Below, piece by piece: positions 9,554-18,402 of a stretch of 64,000 bases of DNA. The translations under genes were made by a program, and so were the position numbers. The number at the start of each line of letters is the position of its first letter. Position 1 is the first letter of the stretch. Under the pieces are notes generated by a model. The model saw only the letters and a program-made list of their open reading frames with translations, did not search any database and was not told the DNA's origin. The DNA comes from Pseudomonadota bacterium (GTDB lineage Bacteria; Pseudomonadota; Gammaproteobacteria; Burkholderiales; SG8-39), in the NCBI GenBank assembly GCA_021811085.1, contig JAJZPQ010000017.1:1-64000 (forward strand), written 5' to 3'.

Positions 9554-10084
9554 TCAGCAAGGCACCAGGTTGCATACGGTATCGGCCGGCACCTGGATCG
9601 ATACGCCCTGGTGCAGTTCCACGGAGGTGTTGGTGGAGGCCTCTTTCGCCACGACCTTGAGATCGTAAAGCGTCCTCGCGCACAGCGAATTGCCGGTGGC
9701 CGCGCCGACGACGCCGAAGGCTTGGGCCTGGCCTACGGTGCAGCCGAGCTGGCCGGAATTGGTCAAATCGAGCGCACTGTTCTTGAGCACGTGCGCCTGC
9801 GTCAGTGTCGGCGTGATGGTGACGGCGACATCCGGGGTTCCGTCCGCATTGACGTCGACGTTCGACGTGGAGGGCGTGGAGACGGCGGCGGGCGTGCTGA
9901 TGGCGGCTTCCACCGACTCTTCCGCCGCGCGCAGGGTCTCATTGCGAAACTGCATATTGCCGACGATCTGCAGGTTGCTCCGGCCCAGCCTGAAACTGGT
10001 GACCGCCATGAGCGTCAGCAAGACCAGCATGATCAGGCCGATCAGCAGGGTTGCGCCCTTCTGGCGCCGCATCGAGGCGTTCAT
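9554..10084 (-). CDS. pilX: Type IV pilus assembly protein PilX
   Basis: Minor pilin-like protein of 176 residues. A short basic leader (MNASMRRQKGATLLIGLIM) runs into a hydrophobic N-terminal helix. PilX lacks the strict GFxxxE pilin motif and here shows KGATLLIGLIMLVLL. The tail contains VNADGTPDV and four cysteines. Family members form the tip complex with PilV, PilW and PilY1. The start at 10084 overlaps the pilW stop as ATGA. Confidence 0.88.
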   Translation of the reverse strand: MNASMRRQKGATLLIGLIMLVLLTLMAVTSFRLGRSNLQIVGNMQFRNETLRAAEESVEAAISTPAAVSTPSTSNVDVNADGTPDVAVTITPTLTQAHVLKNSALDLTNSGQLGCTVGQAQAFGVVGAATGNSLCARTLYDLKVVAKEASTNTSVELHQGVSIQVPADTVCNLVPC

Positions 10085-11226
10085 GGCGTCACCCTTCCGG
10101 ACGGATTGTCCAGCCTCACCACGGCAGTGTAGGCGTGGCGCTTGTACATGTCGCCGTACGTTCCGCTGGCCGGAAAAACGTTGGCTGTCCCGTCCGCCTT
10201 CAGGCCCAGCGTATAGGTCTTGTTGTCGGTCCAACCGGCCGATTTATCGACATTGCGCGCCAGCAGGTTGACCTTGACCGCATAGGTGTGCAGCCAGTTG
10301 GCCACGCAACTCGCGCCGGCGCAGGCGTTGTAAGTGCCGGGATCGGCGGTATAGGCGTCGATCTTGGCGCTGTTCGCGGTATTGCCGACGCCGTATTCGA
10401 GCTGCATGGTTTCGATGCCTTCGACCAGCGGCACGATGGTGAAGCCGCTGGCGCCCAGTTCCGCGCGCTTGAGCGTGGGGATGCCGTCCCCGGCAGCATT
10501 GTTGTTTGCGACAAAATAGATGTGCGTGAGGTAGCGGCGGTAATCGGCTATGGTGGTGCAGTCCAGGCCATGCTTGGTCATGGATCCGAGATTGGTGTCC
10601 AGCACGAAATGCGCCTGATAGTCCTTGGCCGCCGCCGCTCCGCCCGAATTCTTGGCAAGCTCGGTCGATTGATAGCAGTTGGAGGACTGAAAGTAGGGTG
10701 CACCGCTCTCCACCGGATCGCACCCCGTTTCCAGCGTCGGGCCAGCCACGCAGCTGCTGACGCGGCGGATCACCAGGATGTCGGAACCGGCGCGCGCGTC
10801 GCTGATGCAGGAGGGAATGGTGGCGGAATTGTCGTAGCCCTGCACGTGGAAGAAGAACGAATTGTTCAGATTGGCGACGCTGGCGTCGCAGGGGTCGGGC
10901 ATGGTGGCCATCGCGGCGGTGCCGAGACCCGCGTCCGGCCCCAGGGGCGGGGCATAGGGCGAGATGATCAATTCGTAGGGGTCGAGCGCGGCAAGAAAAC
11001 CCGCCATGCGCAGGTCGTCGGTCAACAGGCTGATCGCGTAGCGGCCGCTCTCGAGCTGGCGATTGCTTTTCTCGATTTCAGTGCGCGCCTGGCTGTTCTT
11101 GACAAAAATGGAGACGAGTCCGGTCATGATCAGCAGGCCGAGCGTGATCGCAATCATCAATTCGATCAGCGAAAAACCGCGCGGGATTTTGCGGCGGCGG
11201 TCTATCGGCGGGTGCAGTTTGCTCAT
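10081..11226 (-). CDS. pilW: Type IV pilus minor pilin PilW
   Basis: A 381-residue prepilin. The class III leader MSKLHPPIDRRRKIPRG precedes the peptidase site G/FSLIELMIAITLG, with Glu5 present. The long globular part has several paired cysteines and a late VEGIETMQLEYGV segment typical of PilW. It acts in the pilus tip-initiation complex after cleavage by PilD, which is not in this window. I chose the start at 11226 just before the leader. It overlaps pilX by 4 bases. Confidence 0.9.
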   Translation of the reverse strand: MSKLHPPIDRRRKIPRGFSLIELMIAITLGLLIMTGLVSIFVKNSQARTEIEKSNRQLESGRYAISLLTDDLRMAGFLAALDPYELIISPYAPPLGPDAGLGTAAMATMPDPCDASVANLNNSFFFHVQGYDNSATIPSCISDARAGSDILVIRRVSSCVAGPTLETGCDPVESGAPYFQSSNCYQSTELAKNSGGAAAAKDYQAHFVLDTNLGSMTKHGLDCTTIADYRRYLTHIYFVANNNAAGDGIPTLKRAELGASGFTIVPLVEGIETMQLEYGVGNTANSAKIDAYTADPGTYNACAGASCVANWLHTYAVKVNLLARNVDKSAGWTDNKTYTLGLKADGTANVFPASGTYGDMYKRHAYTAVVRLDNPSGRVTP

Positions 11227-11245
11227 GTCTGTGATCCGGCTACGA

Positions 11246-11851
11246 TTATTGGCACGCAGGCAGGCCCACGGAAACGCGCGCCGAAAGCACGCGGCGCAAG
11301 CGCTCGTCGGCGCCAAAGGAGCCCTGTCCGCAAGTTACAGGAGGGGTGCTGGTGGCGTTCAATCCCTGCCACGCGACGCTGACCAAATAAATGCCTGGTC
11401 GGCACTCGCCGGGGTCATGCTCCTCGTCCTGAATTTTTGTAATACAACCAACGGCACCTATCATCCCGCCGACATTGGTGGTGCCGCTGGTCTCGGCCGC
11501 CCCTTTCAGCGCCTTGCTCCACTCGCACTGATCCTTGGCCACCAAGGCCGCGGGTGTGGCCGCCGTGGTGGGGCAGGTGGCGGGCTGGGTGTCCCCGGTA
11601 CCCAAAGTCGTGCCGGGGGCGAGCACGTAGCTGGCGGCGACAGTGCGGTTTGCGTTGATGCGCTCGATCATGCTGTTCAGCAGGACGATCGCCTGGCCGC
11701 GCTGGTAGGACTCCATTTCGGCGCTGAATATTTTGCTCTGCAGGCCGGCCAGCCCGAGCATGCCGAAGGCGAGGATGACGATGGTGACCAGCACCTCGAG
11801 CATGGTGGTGCCGCGCTGAGTCCTGCAGCGCTGACGGCGGGGGGCTAACAT
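11246..11851 (-). CDS. pilV: Type IV pilus minor pilin PilV
   Basis: A 201-residue prepilin with leader MLAPRRQRCRTQRG, cleavage before TTMLEVLVTIVILAFGMLGLAGLQ (Glu5 conserved), and the GLAGLQ segment characteristic of PilV. The first residue of the mature protein would be Thr rather than Phe. The C-terminal part has a PGIYLVSVAWQG-like strand. It overlaps the preceding fimT-like gene by 7 bases, so it is translationally coupled in the minor-pilin operon. Confidence 0.88.
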   Translation of the reverse strand: MLAPRRQRCRTQRGTTMLEVLVTIVILAFGMLGLAGLQSKIFSAEMESYQRGQAIVLLNSMIERINANRTVAASYVLAPGTTLGTGDTQPATCPTTAATPAALVAKDQCEWSKALKGAAETSGTTNVGGMIGAVGCITKIQDEEHDPGECRPGIYLVSVAWQGLNATSTPPVTCGQGSFGADERLRRVLSARVSVGLPACQ

Positions 11852-12333
11852 GCTCCGTCCTTCACGTAAGGGCGTCCGCTCAAGTCAACGGAAACGCAGC
11901 GCTGGGCGGTCGTGCCGGTGGCGCTGATGTTGAACGCCGGCGCAGTAGTGCCCACGATGCGGCCGGAATTGCGGTAGGTCACGCTGGCCGGCCCGGTAGC
12001 GGTCAGCGTGGCGATCGCGGCATGGGTTTCGATGAAGTTGCCGGCGTTATCCGGATCTGCGATCTGCCAGCCGCCCTGCCAGGCCCCTGCGGTGATCGGC
12101 GTGATCGTCACGTTCTTGTTGCGTTTGATGGCTTCGCTGCGTGCCACGGTGAGCGATGCATTGAGGTCGCTCGCCATGGATTTGATTCTCTGACTCTTGA
12201 TGAGGTCGTTGAATGAAGGGGCGGCTAGCGCAGCCAGAATGCCGATGACCACGACTGCGATCAGGAGCTCGGTCAGAGTGAACCCTCGCTGACTGGCTCC
12301 GTCGCGGCTTGGTCGTCGGTGGCAGGATTTCAT
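11845..12333 (-). CDS. fimT: FimT/GspH-type minor pilin
   Basis: A 162-residue prepilin: leader ending QRG, then FTLTELLIAVVVIGILAALAAPSF with Glu5, followed by a GspH/FimT-type head (SLTVARSEAIKRNKNVTI, then a strand ending in SGRPYVKDGAC). Family members are minor pilins; some bind DNA during natural transformation. It is the second gene of the operon, between pilE and pilV. The gene name varies between species (fimT, fimU, pilH-like). Confidence 0.85.
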   Translation of the reverse strand: MKSCHRRPSRDGASQRGFTLTELLIAVVVIGILAALAAPSFNDLIKSQRIKSMASDLNASLTVARSEAIKRNKNVTITPITAGAWQGGWQIADPDNAGNFIETHAAIATLTATGPASVTYRNSGRIVGTTAPAFNISATGTTAQRCVSVDLSGRPYVKDGAC

Positions 12334-12342
12334 AGGGCTTCG

Positions 12343-12747
12343 CTACCAGGCAGTGGACGGGGTCTTTGTGCCGGCCTGGTCGATCGTCATCGTCGGCTCG
12401 CTGCTTGCGACCTGAGTGCCCTGCGGCGTAGCCGTGATCAGGAACGTAGGCGGCGGGCCCGCGGTCGTGGCGACTGTAATCTGGTAATAGGGGGAGACTT
12501 CGCTCGGAATTGCCGTCGCCGTCCCGAACAGCGTGGCGACATCGGGCGCGTAGGTCCGGTTATCCAGGAAATACTGCTGTTGCCGCTGCGCAGCGTCCAT
12601 AAGGAAGGCCTGGGCGCTGGAGCGATGCCCCTTCAGGACGTAAGTCTTGTAGGAGGGATAGGCAATTGCCGCAAGTATGCCTACGATCACTACGGCTACC
12701 ATCAATTCGATCAAGGTAAAGCCGCGGTTGCGTCGATTCGGAGTCAT
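12343..12747 (-). CDS. pilE: PilE-type minor pilin
   Basis: First gene of the operon, 134 residues. Leader MTPNRRNRG precedes FTLIELMVAVVIVGILAAIAYPSYKTYV, a canonical type IV pilin start with Glu5. The short head contains the QQYFLDNRTYAPD segment typical of PilE minor pilins, but no disulfide pair at its C-terminus. A good ribosome site (AAAGG, 6 bases before ATG) is present. It is probably a minor pilin rather than the major pilin, given the context. Confidence 0.87.
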   Translation of the reverse strand: MTPNRRNRGFTLIELMVAVVIVGILAAIAYPSYKTYVLKGHRSSAQAFLMDAAQRQQQYFLDNRTYAPDVATLFGTATAIPSEVSPYYQITVATTAGPPPTFLITATPQGTQVASSEPTMTIDQAGTKTPSTAW

Positions 12748-13068
12748 GATTTACCTTTGTGCATTTAGACCGGATGTTTGTCGTCGGCTGCCAGGCGTTC
12801 GTCGAAATCGGCTGCTGCTTCGGCGTTCGCGTCGCGGCCTGAGCAAAGCATAATCATGTTAGTGCTTTGATGCTAGTGTTCCTGCCGGGATCAGTCCAGG
12901 GAAAGTGGACGAGCGGTCAATATTCAGGAATGAGCGGTTCGGGACCGGTCGCCGGTGTGACAAAGTGCCGGAACGGACGCGCAGCGCTGCGCCTTCCGCC
13001 GCGCATTCTTGCCCGCCGCCCCGAATGCGCTCAGAATCCACAATATAGGCGCTTTTGCAGCTCGCGCC
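12748..13068. other. Intergenic region between minor-pilin operon and histidine kinase
   Basis: A 321-bp divergent promoter region. On the plus side ACAATATAGG (about 13040-13049) gives a -10-like TATAGG before the kinase start at 13069. On the minus side I see no convincing -35/-10 pair for pilE; a weak ATGATTATGCT lies near 12850-12860. A 30-codon minus-strand reading frame (12765-12857) is present but unsupported. No RNA gene or repeat is visible. Confidence 0.5.
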
Positions 13069-14115
13069 ATGCCGTATGACTTTGGTTTATCTGTCTTATT
13101 CGTGCCCAACAAAAATCATAGCCCCCCCCTCGACTCGCTGCCGGATTTCCGCAATCTGGGCGTGACTTTGCGCATCCTGCTGCTGGGCAATCTCGGCGGC
13201 TTCGCCGCGGCATTGATCGAGTCCCGGGACGCAGCGCATTTTCTGCAGCAACTCGCGGAACGGGGTGCTGTGCTCGAGCCGGTGCTGCTGCTGTCGCTGG
13301 TGTCGCTGTACGTGCTGTCGAAATGGCTTGCGCCGCTGCGCTATGCCTGGGGCATTGCGATCGTGATGCTGCTGGAAATGGTTTGGACCGCACTGGTCCT
13401 CAATGCCAGTGCGGTCCCGGGCGACGTGCCGACCCCGTACGGCATCGTGCGCGCGTGCATGCTCGCCGTGCTGCTCACGGCCTGCATCATCGCCTATTTT
13501 TTCATGCGCACCCGGGCCTACTCGCCCGCCCTCGCGGATGCCCGGCTGCAGGCGCTGCAGGCGCGCATCCGCCCACATTTTCTGTTCAACAGCATCAATG
13601 CGGTGCTGTCGCTGATCCGCAGCGAACCCAAGCGCGCCGAGGAAGCGCTGGAGGACTTGGCCGAATTGTTTCGCGCGCTGATGCAGGATAACCGGCGCTT
13701 GAGCACCCTGGCCGACGAACTCGCGCTGTGCCGGCAGTATCTCAACCTGGAGCAGCTGCGCCTGGGCAAGCGGCTGCATGTCGATTGGGACATAGCCGCG
13801 ATGCCGGGGGATGCGCTGGTGCCGCAGCTGCTGCTGCAGCCGCTCGTTGAAAACGCGATCTACCACGGGATAGAGCCGGGCATGGAGGCGGGCACCGTGC
13901 GCATACGCATCGCGCGCGACAAGAACCAGGTGCGGCTGCTGCTCGCCAATCCCTATTACCCCGATTACCAGCACCGCGCCGGCAACCGCATGGCGCTGGC
14001 CAATATCCGCGAGCGCCTGGCGCTGCATTTCGACGTCGAAGCGAGCCTGGAAGCGCAGGTAGCGGGCGACAAGTTCGAGATAAGCATCGTGCTGCCCTAT
14101 CGGAGGCAGAAATGA
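13069..14115 (+). CDS. LytS/AlgZ-type sensor histidine kinase
   Basis: Membrane histidine kinase of 348 residues. About four hydrophobic helices (residues 32-148) are followed by a His_kinase (LytS-type) domain with the phospho-acceptor in RPHFLFNSINAVLSLIR (His170) and an N-box LVENAIYHGIEPG in a short HATPase domain. In related bacteria AlgZ/FimS pairs with the LytTR regulator AlgR and controls type IV pilus minor-pilin genes. Here the minor-pilin operon is adjacent and divergent, but no algR follows; mtnP does. The start at 13069 fits the -10-like element; an upstream start would overlap it. Confidence 0.85.
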   Translation: MPYDFGLSVLFVPNKNHSPPLDSLPDFRNLGVTLRILLLGNLGGFAAALIESRDAAHFLQQLAERGAVLEPVLLLSLVSLYVLSKWLAPLRYAWGIAIVMLLEMVWTALVLNASAVPGDVPTPYGIVRACMLAVLLTACIIAYFFMRTRAYSPALADARLQALQARIRPHFLFNSINAVLSLIRSEPKRAEEALEDLAELFRALMQDNRRLSTLADELALCRQYLNLEQLRLGKRLHVDWDIAAMPGDALVPQLLLQPLVENAIYHGIEPGMEAGTVRIRIARDKNQVRLLLANPYYPDYQHRAGNRMALANIRERLALHFDVEASLEAQVAGDKFEISIVLPYRRQK

Positions 14116-14128
14116 GCGAGAGGAAAAC

Positions 14129-15019
14129 ATGAGTTCGAATCGTGGTGAGCAGGTGATCGGCATTATCGGCGGCAGCGGCGTGTACGACATCGACGGCCTT
14201 GCCGGCAAGCGCTGGGAGAAGGTCTCCTCGCGGTTCGGCGAAGCGTCGGATGCATTGCTGCGTGGCGAGCTCGACGGCCAGGCCATGGTGTTTCTGCCGC
14301 GGCACGGGCGCGGCCACAGGATACCGCCGTCGGAGATCAACTTCCGCGCCAACATCGACGCACTGAAGCGCGCCGGCGTGACCGACGTCATTTCCGTTAG
14401 TGCAGTGGGCTCGCTGCGCGAGCATCTGCATCCGGGCATGTTCGTCATCGTCGACCAGTTCATCGACCGCACGTTTGCGCGGGCCAAGAGTTTTTTCGGC
14501 AGCGGCGTGGTGGCACATGTTTCCATGGCCCACCCGGTGTGCAGCCGTCTGGGCGACCATCTCGAGGCGGCGGCGCGCGCAGCGGGCATAGACGTGGCGC
14601 GCGGCGGTACCTATCTGGTGATGGAGGGGCCGCAGTTCTCGAGCCTGGCCGAATCCGAGCTCTATCGCAGCTGGAACTGCGATGTCATCGGCATGACCAA
14701 TATGCCCGAAGCCAAGCTCGCACGCGAGGCCGAGATGTGCTATGCGACGGTGGCCATGGTCACCGACTACGACTGCTGGCATCCGAATCACGACGACGTT
14801 ACGGTGGAGGCCATCGTCAAAGTGCTGCTCGCCAACGCGGACAAGGCGCGCACGCTGGTGAAACTAGTGGCGCCCAGGCTGGGCCAGGACGCGGCGGCGG
14901 CCGCATGCAGCTGCCGCCGCGCGCTCGAGCATGCGCTGATCACGGCGCCCGAGGCGCGCGACGCCGAACTGGTGCAGCGCCTCGACGCCGTGGCCGGGCG
15001 CGTGCTGAATCCGAAATGA
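14129..15019 (+). CDS. mtnP: S-methyl-5'-thioadenosine phosphorylase
   Basis: Phosphorolyses methylthioadenosine, the by-product of polyamine and homoserine-lactone synthesis, to adenine and methylthioribose-1-phosphate. The 296-residue protein starts with the PNP/UDP-family phosphate loop VIGIIGGSGVYD, and shows FLPRHGRGHRIPPSEINFRANI, SVSAVGSL, MEGPQFSS and GMTNMPEAKLAREAEMCYA. These are the hallmarks of MTAP rather than inosine phosphorylase. It is followed 21 bp later by apt, which uses the adenine released. Confidence 0.94.
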   Translation: MSSNRGEQVIGIIGGSGVYDIDGLAGKRWEKVSSRFGEASDALLRGELDGQAMVFLPRHGRGHRIPPSEINFRANIDALKRAGVTDVISVSAVGSLREHLHPGMFVIVDQFIDRTFARAKSFFGSGVVAHVSMAHPVCSRLGDHLEAAARAAGIDVARGGTYLVMEGPQFSSLAESELYRSWNCDVIGMTNMPEAKLAREAEMCYATVAMVTDYDCWHPNHDDVTVEAIVKVLLANADKARTLVKLVAPRLGQDAAAAACSCRRALEHALITAPEARDAELVQRLDAVAGRVLNPK

Positions 15020-15040
15020 CGCAATGAGGACAAGGTAATC

Positions 15041-15568
15041 ATGCCGATTAAATCGCTCATACGCACCGTTCCGCACTATCCCAAGCAAGGCGTGATGTTT
15101 CGCGACATCACTACCCTCCTCAAGGACCCGGTCGGATTTCGCGTCACGATCAACGAATTCGTGCATCGCTATACCGGGGCGAAAATCGACAAGATTGCCG
15201 GCATCGAGTCGCGCGGCTTCATCATCGGCGCCGCGCTGGCGTTTCAGCTTGGGGTCGGATTCGTGCCGATACGCAAGAAAGGCAAGCTGCCCGCCGCAAC
15301 GGTAGGTCACGACTACGAACTCGAGTACGGTTTCGACCGCATCGAATTGCATGTCGATGCGGTCGCGAAAGGCGAGCGCGTGCTGCTGGTGGACGACCTG
15401 ATCGCGACCGGGGGAACGGCCGAGGCTGCGATCAAACTCATCGAAAAGATGGGCGGCACGGTGGTGGAAGTCTGCGCGGTGATCGACCTGCCCGACCTGG
15501 GCGGGCGCGCGCGCCTGCAAAGACTCAAGCACAAGGTGTTCACTTTGTGCGAATTCGAGGGCGACTGA
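15041..15568 (+). CDS. apt: Adenine phosphoribosyltransferase
   Basis: Salvages adenine to AMP with PRPP. The 175-residue type I phosphoribosyltransferase has the family opening [20 protein letters not shown], the flexible loop around [20 protein letters not shown], and the PRPP motif [17 protein letters not shown] (residues about 108-124). It is co-directional with mtnP 21 bp upstream, a logical salvage pair. Length and motifs are normal. Confidence 0.96.
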   Translation: MPIKSLIRTVPHYPKQGVMFRDITTLLKDPVGFRVTINEFVHRYTGAKIDKIAGIESRGFIIGAALAFQLGVGFVPIRKKGKLPAATVGHDYELEYGFDRIELHVDAVAKGERVLLVDDLIATGGTAEAAIKLIEKMGGTVVEVCAVIDLPDLGGRARLQRLKHKVFTLCEFEGD

Positions 15569-15608
15569 GCTAAGCCGCCGCGCCGCGCACGGCCAAGGCG
15601 ATCTTCGA

Positions 15609-16439
15609 TCAGCCCTTGCGCACGGGTTTGCTCGCGCGCACGAAGGCGCTCATGAATTTTCCTTCCACCTGCGACGCAATCGCGTCCACGTCGAGGCCCT
15701 GGCCGGCGAGAAACTGCCGCGCGTCCTCGACGCTATAGATGCGGGTGGCTTCGAGCTCGATATTCTCGAAACCCGCCCGCGCAAGCTTTGCCTTGTAGTC
15801 CGAGTCGCGCAGCGCGCCGGCGATGCAGCCGATCCACAATTCGACGCGCTTGCGAATGGCATCCGGAACCTCGCCCGTGACGACGACGTCGGAGACGGCG
15901 AAGCGCCCGCCGGGCTTGAGCACCCGGAACGCCTCGCGCAGGACCCGGTCCTTGTCCGAGGACAGATTGATCACGCAGTTGGATATGATCACATCGACCG
16001 ATTCATCCGGCAGCGGAATGTTTTCGATCTCGCCTTTGAGGAACTCGACGTTGTCGACGCCCGCCTTATTCTGGTTGGCGCGCGCGAGCGCCAGCATTTC
16101 GTCGGTCATGTCCAGGCCGTAGGCTTTTCCGCTTGGGCCCACGCGCCGCGCCGACAGCAGCACGTCGATGCCGCCGCCGGAGCCCAGGTCGAGCACGGTC
16201 TCTCCCGGATTGAGCTGCGCCAGCGCGGTCGGGTTGCCGCAGCCGAGTGACGCCTGCAGTGCCGCCTCCGGTATTTCGCCGGTTTGCTGCGTGCTGTAGA
16301 GATTGGACGTAATGGGGTCGCATCCGCCCACGGCAGCGCCGCTGCCGCAGCAGGACGCGCCTGTGCCCTGGGCGCGCAGCGCGGCCTGGCCGTATTTCTG
16401 CTTCACCACTTCACGAAGATTGTCGGTGCTCATTTTCAT
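15609..16439 (-). CDS. arsM: Arsenite S-adenosylmethionine methyltransferase
   Basis: Methylates trivalent arsenic to mono-, di- and trimethyl forms. The 276-residue protein has an N-terminal cysteine-rich stretch (SCCGSG, GGCDPI), a SAM-binding motif I ([20 protein letters not shown]), and cysteines 67 (SLGCGNP), 155 (ISNCVINL) and 205 (WIGCIAGAL). The last three match the As(III)-binding trio known for ArsM. It is the last gene of the arsRC-acr3-arsM operon, 18 bp after acr3. Confidence 0.95.
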   Translation of the reverse strand: MKMSTDNLREVVKQKYGQAALRAQGTGASCCGSGAAVGGCDPITSNLYSTQQTGEIPEAALQASLGCGNPTALAQLNPGETVLDLGSGGGIDVLLSARRVGPSGKAYGLDMTDEMLALARANQNKAGVDNVEFLKGEIENIPLPDESVDVIISNCVINLSSDKDRVLREAFRVLKPGGRFAVSDVVVTGEVPDAIRKRVELWIGCIAGALRDSDYKAKLARAGFENIELEATRIYSVEDARQFLAGQGLDVDAIASQVEGKFMSAFVRASKPVRKG

Positions 16440-16457
16440 GCTCCTAAATTCATTGAG

Positions 16458-17528
16458 TCAGACACCGCGCTCGTACCAGCCGCGCGTGGAATTCACTACC
16501 TTGACTACCGCAAGCATCACGGGAACCTCGATCAGCACGCCGACCACGGTGGCCAGCGCAGCTCCGGAGTTGAAGCCGAACAGGCTGATGGCCGCGGCAA
16601 CGGCGAGCTCGAAGAAGTTGGATGCGCCGATCAGCGCCGAAGGGCAGGCGATGTTGTGCTTTTCGCCGGCTGCGCGGTTGAGCCAATAGGCCAGAGCGGA
16701 ATTGAAAAACACCTGGATCAGGATCGGCAGCGCCAGCATTGCGATGATCAGCGGCTGCCTGAGGATGGCCTCGCCCTGGAACGCGAACAGCAGCACCAGG
16801 GTCAGCAGCAGCGCGGCGATCGAGTAGGGACCGATCCTGGCCAGCGCGCGCTGGAATCGCGCTTCGCCTTTGGCCAGCAGCCACATGCGCCAGAGCTGGG
16901 CGAGGATCACCGGAATGACGATATACAGCACGACCGAGGTGAATAGCGTGTCCCAGGGCACGCTGATGGAGGAGATGCCGAGCAGCAGAGCCACGATCGG
17001 CGCGAACGCGAAAATCATGATGCTGTCGTTCAACGCGACCTGCGACAGCGTGAAGTAGGGATCGCCGTCGGATAGCCTGCTCCAGACGAAGACCATGGCG
17101 GTGCAGGGTGCAGCCGCCAGCAGGATCAGACCCGCAACGTAGCTGTCGATCTGTTCGTCCGGCAGGTAGGGCGCGAACACATGGCGCAGGAATATCCAGG
17201 CGAGCAGGGCCATGGAGAACGGCTTCACCGCCCAGTTGACGAACAGCGTCACGCCTATGCCGCGCCAATGGTTCCTGACCTGGTGCAGGGCGCCGAAGTC
17301 GATGCGTACCAGCATCGGAATGATCATCACCCAGATGAGCAGGCCGACCGGCAGGTTCACCTGTGCGACCTCCATTGCGCCGATCGCCCGGAACAAGCCG
17401 GGGAGCAACTGGCCCAGGGCGATGCCGGCGACGATGCACAGGAACACCCAAAGCGTGAGGTAGCGCTCGAACACGCTCATGCCGGCGCTTCGGGCGTTGC
17501 GGCTTGCGCTTTCGTTGTGCGCATCCAT
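16458..17528 (-). CDS. arsB: ACR3-family arsenite efflux transporter
   Basis: Inner-membrane As(OH)3/H+ antiporter of 356 residues with about ten transmembrane helices. The essential cysteine sits in the conserved LLAAAPCTAMVFVWSRL motif (Cys142), and NDSIMIFAFAPIVALLLG follows. It belongs to the ACR3 family (bile-acid/auxin superfamily), not the ArsB antiporter family, although databases often use the symbol arsB. A start at the second Met (17480) is possible. It lies 3 bp after arsC. Confidence 0.94.
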   Translation of the reverse strand: MDAHNESASRNARSAGMSVFERYLTLWVFLCIVAGIALGQLLPGLFRAIGAMEVAQVNLPVGLLIWVMIIPMLVRIDFGALHQVRNHWRGIGVTLFVNWAVKPFSMALLAWIFLRHVFAPYLPDEQIDSYVAGLILLAAAPCTAMVFVWSRLSDGDPYFTLSQVALNDSIMIFAFAPIVALLLGISSISVPWDTLFTSVVLYIVIPVILAQLWRMWLLAKGEARFQRALARIGPYSIAALLLTLVLLFAFQGEAILRQPLIIAMLALPILIQVFFNSALAYWLNRAAGEKHNIACPSALIGASNFFELAVAAAISLFGFNSGAALATVVGVLIEVPVMLAVVKVVNSTRGWYERGV

Positions 17529-17531
17529 GGC

Positions 17532-18041
17532 TTATTCGCCTTGCTCGCGCAGGCGGCCGATCCGATCGACTTCGCGCTTGAGCGCGAGGGCATCGAGTTT
17601 CGCCAGCGGCAGACTGGTAAACAGCGAAATCCGCCGTTGCAGCAGTTTGAACGCCGCGGTAAAGGCTTTGCGCTTTTCTGCGTCGCTGCCCGCGACTGCG
17701 GCCGGGTCTGCTATGCCCCAATGCGCGGTCACCGGTTTGCCCGGCCAGACCGGACATACCTCGCCCGCAGCGTCGTCGCACACGGTGAATACGAAATCCA
17801 TCTGCGGTGCTCCGGCCGCGGCGAATTCGTCCCAATTCTTGCTGCGCAGGCCGGCGGTGCCGAAGTTTTGCTGTTGCAGCAGTTCCAGCGCGAATGGGTT
17901 CACCCTGCCTGCAGGGTGGCTGCCGGCACTGAACGCGCGGAAACGTCCTTTGCCTATGTTGCTGAGGATTGCTTCGGCAAGGATGCTGCGGGCGGAATTT
18001 CCGGTGCACAGGAACAGAACATTGAACACGCGTTCGGACAT
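17532..18041 (-). CDS. arsC: Arsenate reductase, low-molecular-weight phosphatase fold
   Basis: Reduces arsenate to arsenite for export. The 169-residue protein has the P-loop CX5R near the N-terminus (FLCTGNSARS, Cys12-Arg18), DFVFTVCDDAAGEVCPVWPG with candidate shuttle cysteines, and the catalytic Asp region AHWGIADPAAV. This is the thioredoxin/LMW-PTPase class rather than the glutaredoxin class. It has a roughly 30-residue C-terminal extension after the usual end. It lies between arsR and acr3 in one operon. Confidence 0.94.
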   Translation of the reverse strand: MSERVFNVLFLCTGNSARSILAEAILSNIGKGRFRAFSAGSHPAGRVNPFALELLQQQNFGTAGLRSKNWDEFAAAGAPQMDFVFTVCDDAAGEVCPVWPGKPVTAHWGIADPAAVAGSDAEKRKAFTAAFKLLQRRISLFTSLPLAKLDALALKREVDRIGRLREQGE

Positions 18042-18057
18042 GCAGAATCCTTCGAGA

Positions 18058-18402
18058 TTAACGTGTGGCCGCTGTACGCCGGCGTTTTAGCGGAGCGGCG
18101 GCAGTGGGCAGGCATTGCGCGCCCTGGCAGCAGTTGTCGGTGAGAAAGGCGAGCAGCGCATCCATCGCCGCGTAGTCGGCGGCGTAGAAGATGAAGCGGC
18201 CTTCCTGCCGCCCGCGGATCAGACCTACCCGGCTCAGGTGCGCCAGATGGAAAGAGAGCGTCGGCGGTGCAAGTTCCAGCTTGTCGCAGATCAGGCCGGC
18301 GTTGACGCCATCGGGTCCGGCCTGGACCAGCAGGCGGAAGATGGCGAGCCGCGTCGTATGTCCGAGTGCGGCGAGGCTGTCGCTGGCAGATTTCATTTCC
18401 AT
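18058..18402 (-). CDS. arsR: ArsR-family As(III)-responsive repressor
   Basis: A 114-residue winged-helix repressor (LGHTTRLAIFRLLVQAGPDG...PPTLSFHLAHLSRVGLIRGRQEGRFIFY). The classical ELCVCDL metal site is missing; the equivalent helix reads NAGLICDKLEL with one Cys. Instead a C-terminal cluster NCCQGAQC (Cys91, Cys92, Cys97) is present, like the C-terminal As(III) site described for Acidithiobacillus ArsR. It is the first gene of the arsenic operon. The start could be 18402 or 18396; neither has a Shine-Dalgarno sequence. Confidence 0.92.
   Translation of the reverse strand: MEMKSASDSLAALGHTTRLAIFRLLVQAGPDGVNAGLICDKLELAPPTLSFHLAHLSRVGLIRGRQEGRFIFYAADYAAMDALLAFLTDNCCQGAQCLPTAAAPLKRRRTAATR

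Noticed and set aside
12765..12857. A 30-codon minus-strand frame before pilE
   Set aside because: It reads plausibly but has no ribosome site, homology or conservation evidence; it is too short to support.
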